Counted from the stretch's first letter, positions 51,501 to 64,000 are shown. The stretch: 64,000 nt of DNA from Nemopilema nomurai (GCA_003864495.1 ML133383.1:8044880-8108879); one strand, 5' to 3'. The notes: generated from the letters alone by a model not told the origin. Numbers and translations: made by a program.

Positions 51501-54500
51501 GTACTTCAAAAATTCGAAGCATTGCCATGCATAGGCTAGAGAAAGCCGATTGCTTTGGTTAACGGTTTATATGACATCTAAAGAAACTGTTCCGCTTAGA
51601 GTATAATTAAGCTTTTCTTTGATATTTATCAGAGCAAATAAATCGGCGAGGAGACTGAGACAACATTTCATTCTCAGTACACGGATGTTTCTTCGTTATG
51701 CTTGGGAGAAGAAAAAGGACCATAATTGAGTCCCAAAACTCTATGATGCTTGCGTCAACATATGATACTAGTTATACAAATTGATATCCAAATTGATATC
51801 ACTATGAAAATGTGAGGTCACATTCGAACTGATAGACTAAGGGGACAGACTGGGTCGTTGCCAGGTAGAGATTGGTGGCACTTTGATCTGTTGTCAGGCA
51901 ACGCCCGTAAGCAAAGCAAATCATCACGACTGTTTCTCTCGACATACATAACATGTTTCTCATAAGATAACTACGAAAGCATCATGTTTCTAGTAATGTT
52001 CGATAGCAGGTGATCTCAACACTTTATTGTCTGGACGAAAGCACAAAAGTGAAACAGTGCGTATGACATTGGAAACTAATATAAAAGTGAATTCAAGCAT
52101 TTGACAAGGAATAACGCTTGTTTAAACATTTCCGTCAGACAGGGGCGGCGCGTGAAGGTGTTGGCGTTATTAGTCTAATACCACTTTTTCCGAGGCATGA
52201 TTTTATTTTAGATGTGCGCTTTTTATGTATTGCGCACTGTTCTTGAAAGCAATGAAATATTGCATCTTTGTTTTGTATCTGCTCCGCAAAGAAAGCTGAT
52301 GACACACCATTACACCCTGTTAATCCAACATTAACTATTTTCATTGTTATCCCACTGAGATCTCAGATGTCTCATCAGTTTGAAAGTCACGGTATTAGAT
52401 TCCAGATCTTAATAACGTTTCAGGGCAGTGCCATTGTACGGATGCCCTTTCGTGACGGACGGGTCTATTGTTTTCTATGGTGCGCGTTATTAGTTTTCGA
52501 TTCTTAATAACGTGGCCGTCAGAGGTCTTGTTTTCGCTATTTGGGAGTACATTTTTGAAGTCGAGATGAGTCGCTTTTTGCGAAATGAAGGAAACAAACA
52601 CTGATGGGACGTTCGAGAAGTGTTTTATTTCGTATGGACTTATGAAAAATTAACATATGAGCAACGACTTTGTCTGAAAGAAGAGGGCAGACCTTGTCCG
52701 AAGGTTACTATAATATAAAGCACAGATCGAGTGACTCGGCATTTGAGTTATTCAAATGGATTTGTGGAGATCGGGAAAGAAACACTTTGAACCGTTGGCC
52801 TTGTTTAGTCATGGGTGATTTGTCTACTGTGAGTGAAAATACTTCACTTCTTAACTTTAAACTTTTTTTCGTTTCATACCCGAAAGAAGAAAGCAAGCAT
52901 CCGCGTTATTAGAATCACGATTCTAAAACGGGGCTGGAAGTGAGGGCTTCCAGCCGCCTTCAACCTTCTTAATCTTAGCGGCTACGCCGTTTCTCTCAGC
53001 CCCTAAAACCATTAAATGTTCCTGAACAGTGATTGAAAAGGGACCTTTGGGATCTTACGGGTTGCAGGTTTCGCCAATTTTAGTCGATGGGGTTTCGGGT
53101 TTTCCATAGAAGAAAATGCGGTTTTTGGGATTTCAATATTTTTATCCCGTTTTGCGGTGATTTAAATTTTTGTCCAGGTTTGCGGGTTCAGGTACCTATC
53201 AAAGCCCCCTCATTATCAGGGCGTTTCACATCCAAAAAAGGTGTGGCCAAACTCTATGTTGTTTTATTTGAAAAATAATACCACTCCGGCAGCGCTACGC
53301 ACCGCCCCTGCCATCAGAAATAAGATATTGACGCTGCCGCTAGAAGAATCGTTCAATTTAGTCAAGATGCAAGAATTTTGCTGCAATATCACAAGGCATG
53401 AAACAAAATAGTGATTTTTATCCATTTTAGGGACAGCAGAGGTTCTTACCATTTGAATTGTTTAACTTATATCAGCTGCTACAGAGCAAGATTTCTTGTT
53501 GAGCTATAGCTTAATTTTGGAAATTGGCAGCTTGTGTCGGCATGTTGAATTCCCATATTCTATTGCCGACGCTGTTTTGTTTTCACGCGATGTCCATAGC
53601 AGCAAATATTAAGGCAAAATAAACTTACTTGGGTGAGGAGCGGTCGAGTTCAACCAAGTCCAACGCGATAGAAGACAGGGAACCTTCCTTCTTCATGAAC
53701 CAGAGCAAAGTGGAATAAACATCCATTCCTGTGTTGTAACAATTAACAAAAATTGCACAGTTATCCCGATATTACTAATTAGGACTTTTGCCTTCGCGAG
53801 AAAACACTTAATTGCGTGCAAAATAACAAGAAATGGCACATCATGTAGATGATTTCTGTGAAAGACAATAACGATTCTACTAAATGAGGCAGCACTATTG
53901 ATATATGAAAACTGCTTAACTGCTAAAGAAGAATAATTTCCGGGGAGAAAGAATGATTAAATAGTCGCGAAACTGATATATATATTAGGTTATAATCACA
54001 GGAGATCCATACACTGAATCATTATTAGACTAAATCAACGCGTCAAAAATGACAGGCTATGACGAATCTAATTACAATTCCTATACTCACCATCCATGTG
54101 GAGTTTGTCGAGGGTGCGTAGCTCAATAAACTTTTTTTCAGCCTAGAATAAGAATAAGCAAGAAAAGAAAGCTAAGACAGTTGTTGAAAATATCTTATCA
54201 AGTGTAATTACATTTGGATTCTACTAGCCACCATAAATGGTAGATAGATAAATAATGGCGGATTTTTTCAAAAAGACTTCCTTTCCGAACAGCTTGGTAG
54301 TCATTACAAATTGATTGAAGGTGGAAAACATTGGCCTTTACCAAGAAGAAAGTCTAAATAACGTTCTCGCGAGTTTGTTTCTTGGGTTCCTCAAGCACAT
54401 AAAACGAATATTCTGCTCCTTGAAAGATGAGATTCCCTCCCAGGCATTTTCTCATAAGGAAACTTGGCATTGAAACACAAGCAAGAAATCTCGGTTGACC

Positions 54501-57500
54501 CATGATAATTGCCCAAGCAGTATTTTACAATGCTATTAATCGTTAACACTTATTATGACGACATTTTGAAGCTGTAATCGCCAAAATGCAAGAAACTCTA
54601 AACGCAATAACTTTTATATGGAAAATCGGCAAGCTGGAAGTGCTTTGGGTGTAGTAGTAAATACAGCAAGTTTAGAAAGCCGGTCATTAAGCAATGATTA
54701 ATCTATAAAAGGAGTTTGCAGCAATGCTTTTAAGATGTACGACTTTGAAGGATCATTGGTATATGAAAAGAAGCTCTCACTCCTCGAAATAAGTGATTAT
54801 ATAAATAGCTGGGGATTTGCAGCGCCCTTATAAGCAAGGGTTCTTATCCATTGTCCCTTATACCAATGCAATGCTGATTTTTCCTGCGACTACGATAATC
54901 ATGAGAAATATCGTACCTGATGATAGTCTGTCATTTCAAAATACGCAGTTCCTATTTGCTGCAATACCCAGCACGTGTTGAGTTGGTGCGGTGGTAGCGC
55001 CTCGAACAAAGCAACAGCTCGTTTGCAGTCGAAGAAGGCCAGGGCGGCATACGCCTTGCCGATTTCTTGAAGCAACTGCATCAGGCCATCTGCAGCAAAA
55101 ATATCTGACGTCATCACGTGGAGAAAAACAGTAAACCTCAAAATGCGAGAGCTATTCGTCAGACCAGGGTTAGTGGAAATGCATGTCTTAGCCACTCATT
55201 AGGTCCTTTACTCTGGCAAGGATATAAACAAATAACTTCGATAGCGCAATAAATCGGGCTACGGATCGCATGAAATGTAATTATCATATCATAAGTTGAA
55301 AAACAGCATTTTCGGTTATCGATTCATCTCCACTTTCCCTTATCAATATACATTTATTAACAAGAACTAGATCCCTCTATTGTCAACGTCTTCATGTACT
55401 TTGATACAGAGCAGTAAACCCTCAGTAACGTACGGCTAGGAGCAGCTGTAGTGAAACCACGTTCCAAGGAGCATTGCCCTATACACATTGAAAACCATCC
55501 AAACAACTATACGAAGAACATGCCAGAAAGCTTTGCTAAATAAGACATCAAAAACTAAGCTTTCTTTCCAGCTTTTCGGTACAAAGTTTTCCGTTGATTT
55601 TCCATAGAAGGTGCATCCGTCCCACCTATTACTTAGAGTTGATGCTGTCAAATTGACCCCATGAGGCCAAGAGTGTGTTGACTCCAGCATCTGCCTCTCC
55701 TCCAGCACGAGGCATTTCCAGGCAACAAAAACAAGCAAGTGCCTTAACAGTCTTTGTAATACGCATCATCATCAATATCGTGCTGATTGATTCCCTACAT
55801 TACGTCACTGTATTATAAATCGTAACATCGAATCCATGGCTTAAAGACAGTTTAGACAAAGGATTAGTCTTTGTACCTGTACTGGTTTTGATAGGCGAGA
55901 TTGATAGCTTATCGATTTTCATTCCTTCTTTCGCCTCTTCCTCGGTTTCATTATGAGGCGACAGTCCCGGCTGTATGTTTTCGGTTGTTGGTGTGAGAGG
56001 CTGGGGCGTCGAAATGCGTGTTCTCCTTGACTGTTCAACATACAATATTTCTTTAAAGAAACTTATAAAGTCCAACAAATCAACTACCTTTATTCATTGC
56101 ATAATAGAGCTAGGTAAGAGCTAGAGCTAAATTTATAAAAATAAATTTTGAGCTAACATCGTGATTATAAGAAAGGTAAATGTGTTGATTGCTAATAGTC
56201 TTTTCGCTCCTTTCTTTTAGTCATCCCTGCCCTTTATGCTATTTTCATCTCGGCTGTGTACACACAAGTCTATTGAACATACAATGCTTTATTGCAAAGG
56301 CATGAAACAGCAAAATAATCAAAGAAACATTTGACAGCAAAATTTGCTTTTCTGATTAAATAACTCACAGCAGTTTTGATCAATGACATGTTTCAGTCGG
56401 TAAAACGGCAAAGAATCGAGACATTAAAAAGAGGCATTGAACAGACCTTAGGCCTTCTTGTGTTACTTGTTTTCGTCGACTCGGAGAATTGCACCTTTGA
56501 CGGTTTTTTCGGCTCCTAAATTTCAATCAAAAAAAATTATTTTGCTTTGCTAGGATTGAACTATAACAAGGATACCAAACTACAACTTTTGACTTTTCGA
56601 TCAATAGGATACCAAATGTATTCATTATGGCGGCTCATCTTTATATACTTGTCACTTTCATTGCCTTAATACTCTTCATTGCCTCAACCTTTCATTCCAT
56701 AAAATATCTCTGTTTCATCTTAAATACGCGTTAACACGACTGCAACCAGTCTTGTTAGGCACCTGCGAATAACCCAGCTGTTGATGATATCAGTGAATCC
56801 TAGGGGATTTGCTTAGTCAATAGAAAGCAAAGGCCTAGAGGCGTGCAATATAACACAGCTTAAAAACTGCATGCGCTCAATAAAAATCAAAATACAAAAC
56901 AGGGTAACAACTGATGTCTTAAGTGCAAGAAATTCTAAAAAATGGAACAGAACGCTTTTTGAGCATGAAAAACTCCAACAGTAGAGACATCCCTTTTTTA
57001 TTCAAAGAACTCCTCGTTCTCGCAGTTAATGTTTTCGCTCTGTGTTTGTCTACAATATTTTCTAAAATAGTGGTAGCTAAAGTGTCGAGCAATTACGACT
57101 CTGAGCCTCTTGACGGTAGATATTTGTTAGCAGAGCGGCTAGTGAAGAGCCTGCAAACATACAGTTTCCAAATATTGTTTGCTCAGTTCGTGCGTTGAAG
57201 TGAAATGCAAATATCGTCAAATGCGTTGTTAGAATAGGAACAGCTATGTGGATAGTAACCTTAGACGAGCTATGCGACCCGGCAGTATTTCCAAACAATC
57301 GACTGCTCCTCCTTAGTCCAATGTTGCTGATTCCAATGGAAGTCGTGGTGGGCGATGGAGTCAACAGCGTCGGGGTTGAAGAGTTCACGTTCTGCATCTT
57401 GCTAGGCCCGGGTGCTATTCCTGTGAAACCAGACCGCGTTGTCCGACCCTCCACCTTTCTCAAGGCATGCTAGCCAAACAAAAACAAACTGTTCTAACCA

Positions 57501-60500
57501 AATGTCTGTTTACATAAAACGATGGCCTCGTTTAAGCTGGACACCAATCCATGCAACTCATGGATGGATAAGAGTTCTGACAAGTAATTTGGCTGAGCTG
57601 TTTGCAACCTGAGGGATTGATTAAACGTCTAACTTGTGGGAAAAGGCTCATATAGACCAATCAAGATACAGGAATGATTTCTTAACAAGAACACGACTGC
57701 AGCCAGGGAAATACACTAAGCGAGGTTAGAACACCATTATTTGAACAAATATTTCGTAGTTAAAAACTTAAAAATGGCAAAAAAAGTGGAAACATCATTT
57801 TCGCATGCTAAAATTACATCATCTACCGACACTCCTGAGAGTGCAGACGTTTGAAAATGACCAAAAGCTGTCAAAATTTACTTAATTATGCGAACAATTT
57901 TATGTTATCGCCATTTTTAGCACCATTACTTCCTTTAATCAATGTAAGTTCAGTTCAACATGATAACCTAAGAATAAAGACAAGCTAAATGATTTGCGTT
58001 CGTAAAGAGAAAGGACCGTCCGGCAAAAAACACTAAAAGCCATTTCATTGAGACATGGTGATCATGCCATCAAGATAAAACAGTTGCATGATAAAATCAA
58101 CAATTGTAAAAAAGTAAATGGTTGAAATGCAATTCTGGATTATTCGTGTTTTATAACATAACTGATTAGCAAGCCAGACTGATCTTGCCCTGGCGGCCCT
58201 CTCTAACCAAATCGCGTTACATAGAACGTTACAAGATGCACCAGTGTTTGGAAACTATTGGAAAAAAGGGACCAGTGACTACCTTTTTAGCTGGTGCCGA
58301 TGGAATTCTGCTATCCACTATTGTTGTTGGCGACGGAGTTATAAATTCTGAGGACAGCGCCTCTGCTGGGGGCGTGTCTTGGGGTAATACCCCAAAGCTG
58401 AAAAAAAATGTGATAGCGTCACCTCGATGTGGAGTCATGCTATACTTTACAACTTCATCATATCTTATTGGCTTAGATGTAAAAAGCATCATGGTAAATG
58501 TGAAAAGTCATTGTAAAATTAGATTATCAAAGTGCTTGAGAAGTGTAGTTTTCTTCTGTACGAGAAGAATGGGTATCGGAGGAAAATCGGGAAGAACCCC
58601 ACTCCGCGTCGCCTTTTTTCCCCTTCATATAGAAATGAGCAGGAAACAGAAAATCAGCGAAAAATGAAAATGGTCAACTAAGATCGCAAAATAGATAGGG
58701 TGTTCAAGGTTGTCACCACCCCACCCAACACCATCCCAGCCCCCGTATTCAACGCACCTGGGTGTGAGTGGGCTGTTTGTCGCGGCGGCCCCAAGCAGAT
58801 TCCTGCCGACCTTCGATCTGACTTGTTCCCGACTCGTGATAGTGGCAGCCGAGGCCATGTCGCTGTCCATCGAAGACTTCGAAATCTGATTCTGGGAGGG
58901 CTTGGAGACCACAGTCGACGTCATAAGCGGGGCTGACGTCATCGATGTTTCGTAGGATGGGTCTAAGTTTTCTGACGACATGACGTCATACTGGCAGTTT
59001 GACTTCGATTGCGAGAGAATGGTGTGTTGCTGCCTTGCAGCAATGCCAAAAGAAATTTTAGGGGGGTAAGGAATACCGTCTAAGGGTTTTGTCGATGAGG
59101 TTGAAGTTTTGAAATAATCCTGTGGATCGACTTTTTCTCCTATGAGTAAGGATAGAACAATAACTGCATTTATTGAAACAGGTTTACCGGAGATAAACCA
59201 TCTACAATGGGCAAGCATTTGAGAACTTAACACTGGGAAACGAAACATCTGTCTTTGACAAAATACTCAAAGAAATTAGCAATTCTTTTGTTTGACCCTG
59301 AGAAAAATAAAGACAAACTGCTTGCCAAGAAAAGCAAGTTTAAACACAGCCAAGTTAATGGAGGTGGATTATGCATCTATCTTGTAACTCGATGCAATGT
59401 GTGTCTTGAAGTGTATAAAACGTACCCATTTGACAAAGCGACTCAAATGACGTCCATAGAAATGGGTTACAGCGGAGACTAGCCTTGTAGCACTCAGCAG
59501 CCTTGGCCGACTGGTCAGATCTCCTGTAAAACGAATCACCACGCTTTAATTTGTTGACATAATTTACAAAAGCAATTACACCTGAATATCAAGCATCTCT
59601 CTTTAATTCCAAAAATGCAAAAATACAGACATTGAATGACACTTAAACAGTCAATCACCCGAGTAAGGGGAGAGAAAAATAGAAAGAATCAGTATTCTAC
59701 CAAAGGAAACTTGATTAGAATTTGTGCTTGGAAAAGCTTCTGGTGAATTCATGTGGAAACCATTCTCATACCTGTATACATTGCCAAGCAGCTGAAGAAC
59801 ATAACCAGCAAGGTTTCCATATTCACTTATAATGTTTTCAGTTATTTTTGATGTAAATAAAGTCCCTAAACTGCCAACCAACAAGTGCTCAACTTCTGAA
59901 TATCTAGAAAGAAAATAAGATCTTTCTTGGAGAGATTGTAATCTACACTGTTTTGATATTAAGAGGCACTTGCCAATACCAAAGGATTATCATATGAACA
60001 CATTGTAGCAGTCACACAAAAACTCTGGACATCTTAACAGACTGAAAGGTTTTAATGCAGTCTTGACAAATAAATAATTAAACATCTAAGGCGCTCATAA
60101 TCCATGTTTTCCTCATCAAGACTGCACTAACATTCTATGTAGCTGTTTGTGGTTAAATTTTAGCCTTCCACTTTGATAAATTAGAAATTTGATTACAATA
60201 TAATTACACACAAGAGCATTGTGTATTGTATCGGAATCTACAGGCACATGCCAAGAGGTTTGAGTTTTTTTTTGAAGAAAAATTTTCAAGAAACTCTATA
60301 GCTTTAACATTAAGAAACAAAATTGTTCATTGTAAACTACCTCTGGCCTAAGCTGTAATCATTTTTCAAATATTCTGCAAGTCATGGCCGGTTTAAAGGA
60401 AACAAAAATTATACCTCTTCATTTCATGACAACATTTTGCCATGAGAAATTTGCAGTGAATGTTGACTGGACTGTGTTTTTGGAGCAAAGCATGAGCACG

Positions 60501-62778
60501 CTTGACTGAGCCACATCTATAGTATGATGTTGCCAGTAAATGTAATGTTTCGTCTGATGGTGCTGTAACAAAGTGTTTATCTTAGAAGCATTATCTCAAC
60601 AAATAGCAGAGAGCAGCATAATACGAAAACAGATTTTGCAACGATATTGGGATAACAGGACCCAAGTGATAGAGATAGGAGGACATGTATGCTGAAGGCC
60701 AGTTTGAAAGAACTGACAACACAACAGAAATTGAACAGTTCTTGAATGTTTGACATGTGATTGCCCACTTTTGATTTTCTACCAAGAAACTCATAACCTA
60801 TTTCTCTAATATTTGTCCAAAGTAGGGATATTTACAATACTCAAATAGTTCAAATCTAATGTGACAAAATTTCATACTAGGGTAACAGAAGGCCAAGACT
60901 CTTATTTTTCCATCAGTTATTAGTTTTAAGCTGATTATTTCATAGTTTCACTTGCTTCAACAATTTTAGAAGCATTAGTCCAACCTGCTCTTAATCCATT
61001 TTCCATTCTTATATCATAGAGAAATGCCCACATTTCTAAAATTACTTATCAACAATGATGAGTTTTGGTCAGACATTTTGATGTAGTATGAAACCTGGCA
61101 TCAAGATCGGAATCACCTATATCTTCTCTTGCAATAAAACTTAAGGTGGACTACAAAAAAACTTCTCATGAACATGAGATTACCACAAAGACTTGTAGCA
61201 TGTCACACGCATAATGAAGTAAATTTTCTGATTGCTACAAAGTTACCTCTACCTAGTTACCTTTAAGAAGGAAATGATTCTCCATGGATAATTAAAAATC
61301 GTGCGCACATACCTTCAGCATACAGTCGTTCGGAGAGGAAAACAGCATCTTTGTAACAATAGTTATTGAGTGCTTGCCAAATAGCCAGCTGTAATGAAAA
61401 CAGGAAACTAAAATAAAACTACTACAGTAAGTATCCATCCTTTTTTCAATGTCAAACACCTATATGTAATACTGTCAATCTTGATTGATGGGGTAATCAT
61501 ATAGCTAAAAGGGGTAATCATACTTGAGGTCTGAGTAAAAAAATTGGAAATTTTTACTACATGGAGAGCAGACTGTGCAAATAAAACAAAAAAAAAGCAA
61601 CAGCAATTTTCAAGTCATTCTGCTTGATGCATCCGATTATAAGTACAAAGATTTTAGCAAATTGAAACTAACTCTACATGCAATAAGCATTGGCTACAAA
61701 ACAAAAACGTTTGGTTGCAGTATAGATTTAAAGCTTTTGCCTTAAAGCTTTTTTAACCTCATAGGTTAATCAAAATATTGGTGTTGAAAATAGTTGAGTA
61801 ATTAGGAAAAATCAAGGAAACCAAAGTTCATCTTAGCACCTTTTCATTCAACTGGAGATAAAAGGCACAACAGTTAAAGATTCTATTGAGATTCACATAT
61901 CTAGAGTTCTAGGAGGAAGAAGCACAAAGAACTTCCTAACATTGCCTTCATTCCTTCAGCAGGTATAAGCCTAAAATTGCTGGCCACATAGTGTTCAAAG
62001 GGTAAAAGTGTAGTTGTAAGAGGCATAAGAACCAGATTTGAGCAGCTGTTATGTAAAACAAAAGTTACCCATACACACAAAACCATTTATTCTCTACAGA
62101 AGGAATAAGTTCTTTGCATAGAAAATTTGAAAGCTCTCTAGTAACTAGCACTTATAAACAAAATAGAGAGGGGACAATTCATGAATTTGGTATGCTACAA
62201 AAAGTTTTCAATACATGTGTTAAATATATTTTCATGTTCAGATGAGAGTAACAAACAGTTGTAAAACAAGCATGCAATATATATTTCAATGCCTTAAATC
62301 TTTAGCCTGGAGTTAATTAGGCCCGAACCTTGGAATGTTCTCCTACATCCTATCCAAAATCAGATAGGAGCCGAAATAATAGCGCTTCACGGGAGGAGAC
62401 CGAAGGCAATACTTTCTAAATTAAAAACAAATTTTAAAAATATGATGTACTTCAACAGATAGAGAAAATTTTTTATAAATTTCTAAAATTGGAACTTTCG
62501 ATTTCATTGAATAATTTTATTGTTTATTATTGTAAACACGGTTATCTGCCATTTGTTTTTCAAATAAATGGCCAATACTGACAATTCCAGGCAAATATAA
62601 ACAGCCTACCTTATAGAAAAATGCTCTACATGTCTGTATGCATTCACAAAAAATGTCGAGCCATCAATACAATAATAAAGGCGCCCACATAGCCTGAAAG
62701 CGTATCAACCAACTTTCCGGCGTCGGCGAATTTCGGCCTTTTAAAAAAACAAACCTGCACTGGCTCTTCCAGGAGCAT
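45543..62778 (-). CDS. CDC27: Anaphase-promoting complex subunit 3 (CDC27), TPR protein
   Basis: APC3 is the TPR scaffold subunit of the APC/C ubiquitin ligase that binds the IR tails of CDC20/CDH1 and APC10. Seventeen coding exons, 5' to 3': 62778-62755, 61388-61313, 60562-60415, 59903-59772, 59523-59426, 59139-58758, 58397-58283, 57469-57260, 56515-56447, 56030-55877, 55089-54917, 54142-54091, 53728-53629, 48995-48669, 47400-47272, 46433-46359 and 45797-45543. The start MLLEEPVQ joins LAIWQALNNYCYKDAVFL, as in APC3. N-terminal TPRs fill about residues 1-165. A Ser/Thr/Pro-rich linker follows to about 470 with conserved NSPLTPSFGVLP and LRRSSRLF. C-terminal TPRs reach about 755 (GNCFSLQKEHDSAIKF, LLGHEYVLTEELDKGM, KLGQAHLAQMNFSWAM), then an acidic tail. 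Every junction is in phase except exon 13 to 14, one base short. Corrected length is 839 aa (human 824). Confidence 0.94.
49829..49910. repeat. AAT/ATT microsatellite in CDC27 intron 13
   Basis: Imperfect (AAT)n with interspersed AAGAATGATTATAG units. A similar shorter tract lies at about 49318-49345. Plain simple repeat. Confidence 0.8.
49956..50395. mobile_element. 440-bp DNA transposon with 39-bp terminal inverted repeats
   Basis: The left end 49956-49994 and right end 50357-50395 are inverted copies matching at 35 of 39 positions; the outer 18, CTAAAGCCCCGGCCAAAC, are identical. Inside, AGCGTTTGGCC recurs at 50028, 50080 and 50375 in the same orientation, like subterminal transposase-binding sites. 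Both junctions are TA-flanked (cTA|AAGCC and GGCTT|TAg), fitting a TA-type duplication of Tc1/mariner or ISL2EU kind. An imperfect PIF/Harbinger TWA is also possible. A small ORF at 50232-50354 is the only coding hint. Confidence 0.85.
52140..53310. mobile_element. 1.17-kb non-autonomous hAT-like element
   Basis: The ends CAGGGGCGGCGCGT (52140-52153) and ACGCACCGCCCCTG (53297-53310) are inverted copies with one mismatch. The flanking octamers CCGTCAGA (52132-52139) and CCATCAGA (53311-53318) match at 7 of 8, as expected of an aged hAT target duplication. No intact transposase is visible; frames inside are under 90 codons. It contains a perfect 9-bp-stem hairpin at 52932-52955 and repeated TTAATAACG words. 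Confidence 0.85.
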
Positions 62779-63931
62779 TGCTTGATTCCTATTTGAGATA
62801 CCCAGAAATACACAGATGGACAACAGTAGCCAAAAAATAATTATCAAGTTTCCATGTTCAGAAATTCTAACTGCCAACTGCCATTGTAGACCGAGGAAGG
62901 CATGCGCAATAGCTACCATTCCACCGCAGAGGCTACTTCTTGTTGCATGCGCAGTAGTGTTCTTGCCTGTGAGGAGAGGCCGTGACCCCTTCATTTCGCA
63001 AACAATCAGTGGCGGAGCCACGGGGGGAATGGGTAGAATGACTAGACCCCCCCCCCCCCACTTTTACAGAAAGTTGGCTCTTGAGATTATTGCAAATCTG
63101 ACGAGATGGGGGGGGGGGGGGGGGGGGTATGTACGTTACCTAGATCGTCAGAAGCTGACATTATGTAGCCTGCGTGCAGACTCTGTTGACAAATGGACTT
63201 TTCTCCCCTTTTCAAGCTGATCTTGTAGTCCATGATATTAGACAGCTGAAGCCTGGTCTATCGATTAGAACTTAGTGTCCCCTCAAAAACTTTCCTTAAC
63301 TATTTGTAACTTTAAAAGCTCGTTTAGATTTCATGACAGTGCACAGCTTGAAAAAATGTTTATAGCACTTATTGTATGTTTTATCACAATTTTTACAAAC
63401 GTAAAATGTCTAATTTCAAAACTTGAAATAAAGTTTTATGCAATAACGTTCATTGTCAACCATAAATTAAATTACATTTCTTGGGAAACAAGGGTGTTTA
63501 CTACGAGAGAGAATGCTTCTCGTGAGGAAGAATAAAAATAATAATAAGCTCTATACTTACAGTTGGTTTGAATAATAGTTAATATACATATATTATTTTG
63601 TAAAACTGATTAATACCACATAAAAAGGGGCCACGCCCAGGATCCCCTGTCCCCCCACTTTTCACGGGCTGGAGCCACGACTGCAAACAATGCGAAGATG
63701 TCCCTTTCAAACCTAAAAGTGCCCCTGCACGATCTAAAAGTGCCCTTCCAAATAAAAAATGGGAGTAGTCGTGTGCTCCCTTTTTATCTGCCCCTCCCCA
63801 CATTTTAGGTAAATTTAAACAGCATAGCTTGAAGACTTTGGAGGAAATCGTAATCGGAAATTCTGTATCCAATGTAAACAATGCCTTAGTTTGGTAATTC
63901 TAGAATGCGATGTGCTGGTTGAGTCTACACC
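62779..63931. promoter_or_regulatory. Putative divergent promoter region, CDC27 and a right-hand gene
   Basis: 1.15 kb between the CDC27 start codon (minus) and a likely plus-strand start at 63932. It is interrupted by repeat-like sequence: CAGTGGCGGAGCCACGGGGG at 63007 resembles a hAT terminus without a partner. A C run (63047-63059) and a 20-base G run (63108-63127) follow. The patch at 63625-63800 looks like decayed repeat. No TATA box is evident. Confidence 0.4.
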
Positions 63932-64000
63932 ATGGCCTCCAATGGGAAACCTAGCGATAAATTTATCTATAACCCTTTAAAAAGTGTAGAAGAGATTTTT
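63932..64000 (+). CDS. Possible first coding exon of an unidentified gene, cut by right edge
   Basis: An ATG in an excellent context (CACCATGG) opens a frame that stays open for all 23 codons to the end of the window, reading MASNGKPSDKFIYNPLKSVE and on to EIF. Composition and absence of stops look like coding sequence, and the divergent position relative to CDC27 fits a promoter. I do not recognise the family from so short a piece, and it could be chance. Confidence 0.45.
   Translation, partial: MASNGKPSDKFIYNPLKSVEEIF

Larger units (their letters stand above)
48996..53628. other. Long CDC27 intron 13 carrying transposon remnants
   Basis: A 4.6-kb intron holding the 440-bp inverted-repeat element (49956-50395), the 1.17-kb hAT-like element (52140-53310) and AAT-type microsatellites (about 49318-49345 and 49829-49910). 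The remaining sequence is unremarkable AT-rich DNA. The intron lies at the out-of-phase junction, so a cryptic microexon could sit here, but I did not find one. Confidence 0.6.

Noticed and set aside
58916..58990. Cluster of GACGTCA (CRE-like) palindromes
   Set aside because: They fall in CDC27 exon 6, where they arise from repeated Met-Thr-Ser codons (ATGACGTC), so a regulatory reading is unwarranted.

Overview
This 64-kb window is nuclear DNA of an animal. It holds AT-rich, intron-rich genes with ordinary GT-AG splicing and introns of a few hundred bases to several kb, set among remnants of DNA transposons and a SINE. I rebuilt the exons by hand from splice sites, reading phase and resemblance to known families. 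The gene set (a villin with headpiece, inversin, DRC8/EFCAB2, APC3/CDC27, PRIM1) is metazoan. An ABCG transporter with a cysteine-rich ectodomain, of the type shared with plants, suggests a non-bilaterian animal, most likely a cnidarian. That last step is inference.

Layout, left to right: (1) 48-2538, minus: first four coding exons of the DNA primase small subunit PRIM1, continuing beyond the left edge. (2) 4835-12906, plus: inversin (INVS), 17 coding exons, about 1084 aa, divergent from PRIM1 across 2.3 kb. (3) 13698-16190, minus: an intronless 830-aa ABCG half-transporter, tail-to-tail with INVS; the poly(A) signals lie only about 20 bases apart and cross. (4) 20289-30548, minus: villin, 21 coding exons, 827 aa, gelsolin repeats plus C-terminal headpiece. 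(5) 35398-41072, minus: EFCAB2/DRC8, 6 exons, 164 aa. (6) 45543-62778, minus: CDC27/APC3, 17 exons, about 839 aa. Its exon 13/14 junction is out of phase by one base. (7) 63932-64000, plus: a possible start of another gene cut by the right edge.

Between and inside the genes are several mobile-element remnants recognisable by structure. They are a 299-bp hAT-type MITE with a perfect 8-bp target duplication just upstream of EFCAB2, a 129-bp PIF/Harbinger-like MITE, a 440-bp element with 39-bp inverted repeats, a 1.17-kb hAT-like element, a 259-bp hAT-like element and a tRNA-derived SINE.

The genes do not form one pathway. INVS and EFCAB2 are ciliary (inversin compartment; nexin-dynein regulatory complex), PRIM1 and CDC27 serve replication and mitotic exit, villin bundles actin, and the ABCG protein is a membrane transporter. 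I found no clearly new multi-gene system. The most checkable oddities are the CDC27 phase break, the intronless Cys-rich ABCG gene and the structurally complete MITEs.
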